From positions 1 to 9,851 of the forward strand of contig JABMDE010000035.1 of the NCBI GenBank assembly GCA_015904055.1: DNA of 9,851 nucleotides, given 5' to 3'. Shown here in pieces: positions 6,738-9,851 of the stretch. Below the pieces are notes generated by a model, which saw only the letters and a list, made by a program, of their open reading frames with translations, did not search any database and was not told where the DNA came from. Both the position numbers and the translations under genes were made by a program. Source of the DNA: Nitrospira sp. Its GTDB lineage: Bacteria > Nitrospirota > Nitrospiria > Nitrospirales > Nitrospiraceae. Numbering within the stretch: the stretch's first letter is position 1; each line of letters starts with the position of its first letter.

Positions 6738-7061
6738 ATGAATGTGGAAGAGTTAACCGACATCCTTGTTGGCCTTGAGCAACGGATCAGCGCCTACAAG
6801 AATCGCTTCCAGGAACTCGAAAAAAAGCGTCGTCGTCTCGACGACGAGATTGCCACTATTAAGAAGTATCTTGAGCTTGCAGAAACGCTCTATCGAGTCG
6901 AGGCTGATAAAGCCAAGCTTGCCAGTCTTTCTACGCAACTGATCACGGATGACTCCAAAGGTGTCCGTCCTCTTCCGGTCATGGATGTGACCGACCAATC
7001 ACGCGAAATCCTTCTGGGGCGAAGTAAGTATGTCGGGAAAAGTGTCCCTGAAGCAGTTTGA
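6738..7061 (+). CDS. Coiled-coil protein, N-terminal part; broken at the junction near 7046
   Basis: The frame runs from ATG 6738 to TGA 7059-7061 (107 residues). GGAG at 6733-6736 leaves only one base before ATG 6738 but seven before the in-frame GTG at 6744, so GTG 6744 (VEELTDILVGLEQ) may be the true start. Residues about 8-66 form a charged coiled coil (LEQRISAYKNRFQELEKKRR and following). Residues 90-106 (EILLGRSKYVGKSVPEA) look like the lead-in to a C-terminal domain that is absent. In similar proteins recalled from memory a HARE-type winged helix follows, which would make this a DNA-associated regulator. The frame is cut where PPK2 sequence begins, about 7041-7056, so the stop at 7059 belongs to foreign sequence. 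It has its own strong promoter. Confidence 0.7.
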   Translation: MNVEELTDILVGLEQRISAYKNRFQELEKKRRRLDDEIATIKKYLELAETLYRVEADKAKLASLSTQLITDDSKGVRPLPVMDVTDQSREILLGRSKYVGKSVPEAV

Positions 7062-7413
7062 AAAGCTGCTGTATGAAAATGGGACGACCATTCTCAAGTT
7101 CTTTCTCCATATTTCCAAAGACGAACAGAAGGAACGGCTCGAAGAACGGATTCGTGATCCTGAAAAACGGTGGAAGTTCAACGAAGGCGATCTGGAAGAG
7201 CGTAAACGCTGGGAAGATTATATGCGTGCCTTTGAAGCCGTGTTGGGCGCAACGAGCACGGATCATGCGCCCTGGTATGTTGTGCCGGCCAATCGAAAGT
7301 GGTATCGAAATCTTGTGGTGGCGGAGACGATCGTCGAAGCGATGAATGGTTTGAAGTTAAAGCGGCCACCTGAACCCCAAGGCGTGGATTTCAGCAAATT
7401 GCGAATCGTGTAA
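7030..7413 (+). pseudogene. ppk2: Polyphosphate kinase 2, C-terminal half (separated from its N-terminus)
   Basis: PPK2 homology begins at about 7048 (LKQFEKLLYENGTTILKFFLHIS) and runs to TAA at 7411-7413. It carries the lid-region segment RDPEKRWKF (about 42-50), the charged helix GDLEERKRWEDYM and the typical ending HAPWYVVPANRKWYRNLVVAETIVEA. The ATG at 7030 lies in DNA that also encodes the coiled-coil protein in another frame and has no good ribosome binding site, so it is probably not a real start. Together with residues 1-142 of the product starting at 2395, it accounts for a near full-length PPK2 of about 270 residues, with roughly 8 to 12 residues missing between the halves by comparison with the family. 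Alone it lacks the Walker A loop and cannot be a kinase. Confidence 0.85.
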
Positions 7414-7543
7414 TTTCCCCCCGGCTGCCAGACGATCGCCGGTTGATGGATCGGAAGGGGGGTGTCAGGCGTTGAACGGCGAGGTGCAGCGCGAATTGGT
7501 GCCAACCCCCCTGTAGAGAGGCGGGCTCACCACCCGATACCTC

Positions 7544-8005
7544 GTGTCGACTGTGAAAAGGGAGTATGGCTGGCCTATCCTTTTCTGGGCATGTCGCTTC
7601 GTCGTCGGGGTGGTATGTTTGGCATCCGCTCTTGGGAAGTCGATGGATTTCCAAGGGTTTGTCGAGATACTGAGTTCCTACCGATTCTTTCCTGATGGGG
7701 GACTCTGGCTGGTTGCGATTGGGATGACCGGTCTCGAATGGGTGCTCGCGCTGTGGATTCTTTCCGGCTGGCGCATTGAGCGTGGTGCGTTCATCGCGCT
7801 GATTTTGTACGGATTATATGCAGCCGGTCTTGTCATCACCCTGCTTCGCGGGCTCGATTTTCCCAATTGTGGCTGCTACGGCGTGTTCTTCCCGCAACCA
7901 CTTCGATGGTATTCGCCGCTGGAAGACCTGGTGTTGGCTGGCATGTGTTATGCCGTATGGTTGTCTGCGAGAAACGCAGGGAGACCCATTGACACCTCTT
8001 TCTAA
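7544..8005 (+). CDS. MauE/DoxX-like four-helix membrane protein
   Basis: The product is 153 residues from a GTG start at 7544; GTG 7553 is an equally possible start, and no convincing ribosome binding site supports either. Four hydrophobic segments are visible at about 11-31, 52-76, 81-101 and 127-143. The C-G-C pair (109-111, in FPNCGCYGVFF) between helices 3 and 4 and the opening WACRFVVGVVCLASALGKSMDF are typical of the MauE branch of the DoxX-like family. MauE is needed for methylamine dehydrogenase maturation and is thought to help disulfide formation in the periplasm. In genomes without methylamine dehydrogenase, as is likely here, such proteins are presumed to handle thiol redox at the inner membrane. 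It follows the PPK2 C-terminal half after 130 bases. Confidence 0.83.
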   Translation: MSTVKREYGWPILFWACRFVVGVVCLASALGKSMDFQGFVEILSSYRFFPDGGLWLVAIGMTGLEWVLALWILSGWRIERGAFIALILYGLYAAGLVITLLRGLDFPNCGCYGVFFPQPLRWYSPLEDLVLAGMCYAVWLSARNAGRPIDTSF

Positions 8006-8119
8006 TAGGCGTACGAGGACAAGTGCGGCCTATGGTTTTCTTGGAGAGCGGGAGATCGGACAGACCGCGCGGCTGTTATCCAGGTCTCTCGATGACTTCA
8101 CTAGGAAAGGAGGGTGGAC

Positions 8120-8191
8120 ATGGACGACTCAACGCCACCTGGTCCGTCAGGCCCGCCGATGCAGGAGCGGGTTTCTCGTCGGTCGTGCTAG
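8120..8191 (+). CDS. Possible 23-residue peptide or decayed gene start
   Basis: AAGGAGG (8107-8113), a perfect Shine-Dalgarno core, lies six bases before ATG 8120. The frame gives MDDSTPPGPSGPPMQERVSR plus three residues (RSC) before TAG at 8189-8191. It is Pro-rich at first and basic at the end. Such a good ribosome binding site is unusual by chance, but the product is too short to recognise. It may be the surviving start of a frameshifted gene or a leader peptide. Confidence 0.35.
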   Translation: MDDSTPPGPSGPPMQERVSRRSC

Positions 8192-8397
8192 CCGATGCTC
8201 CACTGGCTGTGCCGTATCGGCACCTCAGGCCAACCGGATGAAAGCCATGTTGTGAGTGGGGATCGCTCGGCAGCATGAGGAATCTCAGAACCCGGGATCG
8301 ACGAAGTCTCCCCCGATTGGAACCCTGTACGATCGACATCGGACGGGTCTAACGGCCGCGACAATTGAACAGCATACGGCGTCCTAAGCGCCACCCT

Positions 8398-8432
8398 ACG
8401 GGCGGCCTCCCACCTAGTGCAAGGCCGCCCGT
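8398..8432 (+). terminator. GC-rich hairpin just upstream of the ParB-like gene
   Basis: ACGGGCGGCCT (8398-8408) pairs perfectly with AGGCCGCCCGT (8422-8432) around a 13-base loop. No T run follows (GGTGTATCTTGTG), so termination would be inefficient. It ends 24 bases before the ATG at 8457 and could be an upstream terminator, an attenuator or an mRNA-stabilising structure. Confidence 0.55.
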
Positions 8433-8456
8433 GGTGTATCTTGTGTCGGAGATTGT

Positions 8457-9242
8457 ATGGCAGAGGCGAAACCAAGGACAGTGCGTGCGACTTTCACTGG
8501 GAAACGGCGGAGAAAGCCTGCCGGCGCTTCCACTGGACTTGGAGCGATGGATCTGCAATCCGCTGTGCCGCCTGGTGAGGTCGCAGCGCTTCATCACGCC
8601 GTCGTTGATGACGGCGGAAAGGTGCTGGCGGTCTATCGTGAGCCCTACGGCGGTCGCTGGCTCGTCATGGCCGCACTCCCAATCGGCCTTGTGGAGCCGA
8701 CGCCCTATCAACGGAATCTTTCCGATACCCATGTCAGAAAATTGGAAGCAGTGATTGGCAAGATCGGCCGGTTTCTCGACCCGATTATCGCCGTGCGAAT
8801 GGCGAAATCAGGTTATGAAGCGAAGTATTGGACACCGAACGGCAACCATCGCTTATCCGCCATGCGGACGCTTGGGGCGAAGAGTATTGTGGCGATCGTG
8901 GTGCCGGAACCATCAGCGGCCTATCAGATTCTGGCGCTGAATACTGAGAAGGCCCATAACCTCCGTGAAAAATCGCTGGAGGTGATTCGAATGTATCGAG
9001 AGCTGGCACAACTCGATAGCGTGACAGAGGATACGTACGCGCTTGAGTTCGAAGAGCCGGCATTGATTACGCTGGGGCTCTGTTATGAAGATCGCCCCCG
9101 ATTTAGCGGCGGTGCCTACCACCCAGTGCTGAAACGAGTGGAGGAGTTTCTGAAGAAGCCGTTGCAGGCAGCCTTGGACATTCGGCAGCAGCAGGCGAAC
9201 ACTCTCTTGGAGCTTGACGATCTGATCGTGAAACACGTTTGA
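8457..9242 (+). CDS. ParB/Srx-like nuclease-fold domain protein, frameshifted before its C-terminus
   Basis: ATG 8457 is preceded by CGGAG (8447-8451). The first 30 residues are basic and probably disordered. The ParB N-terminal-like domain spans about 70-150: LPIGLVEPTPYQRNLSDTHV, then GRFLDPIIAV and the motif PNGNHRLSAMRTLGAKSI (127-144). GNHR stands where plasmid ParB has its nucleotide-binding GERR box. No ParA partner and no ParB-type helix-turn-helix region were recognised, so chromosome partitioning is not supported; a DNA- or nucleotide-binding role is the most that can be said. The frame stops at TGA 9240-9242, but removing one T from the TTT at 9238-9240 opens 71 further codons to 9456 with uninterrupted protein-like sequence. 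The original product was about 332 residues. The break is a homopolymer sequencing error or a recent mutation. Confidence 0.78.
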   Translation: MAEAKPRTVRATFTGKRRRKPAGASTGLGAMDLQSAVPPGEVAALHHAVVDDGGKVLAVYREPYGGRWLVMAALPIGLVEPTPYQRNLSDTHVRKLEAVIGKIGRFLDPIIAVRMAKSGYEAKYWTPNGNHRLSAMRTLGAKSIVAIVVPEPSAAYQILALNTEKAHNLREKSLEVIRMYRELAQLDSVTEDTYALEFEEPALITLGLCYEDRPRFSGGAYHPVLKRVEEFLKKPLQAALDIRQQQANTLLELDDLIVKHV

Positions 9243-9456
9243 AGCGCTTAAGGCGAAAGGGCTGACCAGCCCCTACCTGAAGAGTTTCATTGTGGCTCGT
9301 GTGAACCCTGTTCGGTTCCGCCCTAAGGATGCACCGCCTTTGTCGTTTGCTGATGCGTTGGGTCGCATGGCTCAGGCTGCACAGAAGTTCAACCCCGACA
9401 AGATCAAGTTGGATGATCTGGCAAAGTCCGGCGGAATTTCTGACGACGCTGAATAG
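9241..9456 (+). pseudogene. Out-of-frame C-terminal remainder of the ParB-like gene
   Basis: This frame reads EALKAKGLTSPYLKSFIVAR and continues through VNPVRFRPKDAPPLSFADAL to DDLAKSGGISDDAE and TAG at 9454-9456. It has no start codon or ribosome binding site of its own and connects to HV at the end of the upstream frame if one T is removed. It is therefore the tail of the same protein: about 71 residues, helical, Lys-rich, with no recognised domain. Confidence 0.75.
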
Positions 9457-9536
9457 CGAGGCCCGATCTGTCTTGTTTCTCGGGCGAGGGCCCCTTTACA
9501 ATACCCTCTCGTTCCAGAGTGTGAGGAGGTTGTGCG

Positions 9537-9851
9537 ATGAGTCTCGCCGACAATAAATGTATTCCCTGTCGTGGCGGAGTCCCGCCGGTGCCGAATGATC
9601 GTGCCGAGGCTTTGCTGAAAGAACTGGGTCGAGGGTGGTTGCTCAATGGACAGGGTCATCTTGAGCGGCTCTACACGTTCAAGGATTTTGCGCAGGCTTT
9701 GGCTTATGTGAACAAGGTGAGTGCCATTGCCGAGGCCGAGGGACATCATCCTGATCTGTATCTCGCCTGGGGGAAGTGCAAAGTTGAAATTTGGACGCAC
9801 AAGATCAATGGCCTGACGGAAAGCGACTTCTATCTGGCTGCCAAGGCCGAC
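9537..9851 (+). CDS. phhB: Pterin-4a-carbinolamine dehydratase (PCD/DCoH), 3' end cut by window
   Basis: ATG 9537 follows a perfect AGGAGG (9524-9529) at seven bases. The 105 visible residues cover almost all of a PCD: GWLLNGQGHLERLYTFKDF, then the active-site motif EGHHPDLYLAWG (H70, H71, P72), [12 protein letters not shown] (T87, H88, D97) and AAKAD at the window edge. The enzyme dehydrates 4a-hydroxytetrahydropterin to recycle the cofactor of aromatic amino acid hydroxylases. In bacteria without such a hydroxylase it may serve molybdopterin or another pterin pathway; no partner gene is visible. From codon 73 onward the DNA is identical to 2821-2919. If it continues like that copy, the protein ends [11 protein letters not shown] at 116 residues. 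A weak promoter (TTGTTT, 18 bases, TACAAT, ending near 9501) may precede it. Confidence 0.9.
   Translation, partial: MSLADNKCIPCRGGVPPVPNDRAEALLKELGRGWLLNGQGHLERLYTFKDFAQALAYVNKVSAIAEAEGHHPDLYLAWGKCKVEIWTHKINGLTESDFYLAAKAD
9753..9851 (+). repeat. 99-bp perfect direct repeat, copy 2 (inside intact PCD frame)
   Basis: This stretch is identical to 2821-2919 at all 99 positions and ends on the last base of the window. Here it sits in its natural context, since the dehydratase frame upstream is intact and reads through HHP into DLYLAW. Copy 1 is therefore the displaced context. Whether identity continues past 9851 cannot be seen. Confidence 0.97.

Larger units (their letters stand above)
8006..8456 (+). 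other. Gene-poor stretch between the membrane protein and the ParB-like gene
   Basis: These 450 bases contain no long supported gene. They hold a 23-codon ORF with a perfect Shine-Dalgarno sequence (8120-8191), a small GTGCCG/CGGCAC hairpin (8209-8223) and a stable hairpin just before the next gene (8398-8432). Longer open frames overlap one another and lack ribosome binding sites. The stretch could be a decayed gene. Confidence 0.4.

Noticed and set aside
2821..7046. Inserted intron, intein or mobile element within PPK2
   Set aside because: The segment contains ordinary housekeeping-type genes, no reverse transcriptase, homing endonuclease or transposase, no terminal inverted repeats, and ends in fragments of two unrelated genes.
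7414..7543. Terminator or structured RNA after the PPK2 C-terminal half
   Set aside because: C-run and G-run segments can pair in two alternative ways, but loops are over 30 bases and no U tract follows.
8457..9456. Plasmid or chromosome partitioning ParB
   Set aside because: There is no ParA, no parS-like palindrome and no helix-turn-helix region; only the N-terminal ParB-like fold is present.
9372..9800. 142-codon minus-strand ORF over the ParB-like tail and PCD
   Set aside because: It is antisense to clear PCD motifs with a perfect ribosome binding site on the plus strand.
1..9851. CRISPR array, tRNA, rRNA or defence system
   Set aside because: No regularly spaced repeats, cloverleaf-like segments or recognisable defence proteins were found on either strand.

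Overview
The window is moderately GC-rich bacterial chromosomal DNA. The protein flavour and a CTAGCAGGATGCTGAAAAAG-type interspersed repeat suggest a Nitrospira-like organism (phylum Nitrospirota). The repeat is recognised from memory, so this assignment is an inference. No phage, conjugation, CRISPR, tRNA or rRNA genes are visible.

Layout from left to right: the 3' part of a di-haem cytochrome c peroxidase/MauG-type gene (1-630) ending at a strong hairpin terminator; a gene-poor stretch holding a MITE-like element with inverted ends (923-1195); a secreted SUMF1/FGE-fold protein without the catalytic cysteines (1304-2314); the 5' half of a polyphosphate kinase 2 gene running in frame into the 3' end of a pterin-4a-carbinolamine dehydratase (PCD) gene (2395-2955); a B12-binding radical SAM C-methyltransferase of the RiPP-maturation type (2996-4846); convergent to it, a minus-strand group with an AhpD-like arsenosugar-type peroxidase, a small unknown protein and an inositol monophosphatase; an AT-rich divergent promoter region; the 5' part of a coiled-coil gene that breaks into the 3' half of the polyphosphate kinase; a MauE/DoxX-like membrane protein; a gene-poor stretch with a 23-codon ORF and a hairpin; a ParB-like gene with a one-base frameshift; and a PCD gene that runs off the right edge.

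The main observation is structural. Call 1-2820 block P, 2821 to about 7046 block A, and about 7047-9752 block B. The window reads P-A-B and then re-enters the first 99 bases of A at 9753-9851, identical base for base. All the broken genes are explained if the ordinary order is P-B-A: the PPK2 halves meet, PCD is completed across B-A, and the coiled-coil gene continues past A. The observed order is therefore either a real rearrangement or duplication, or an assembly mis-join. The repeat is exactly 99 bases and ends at the last base of the window, which fits a de Bruijn graph overlap. I see no new defence or mobile system. The radical SAM enzyme without a visible precursor peptide and the cysteine-less FGE-fold protein are the most interesting ordinary genes.
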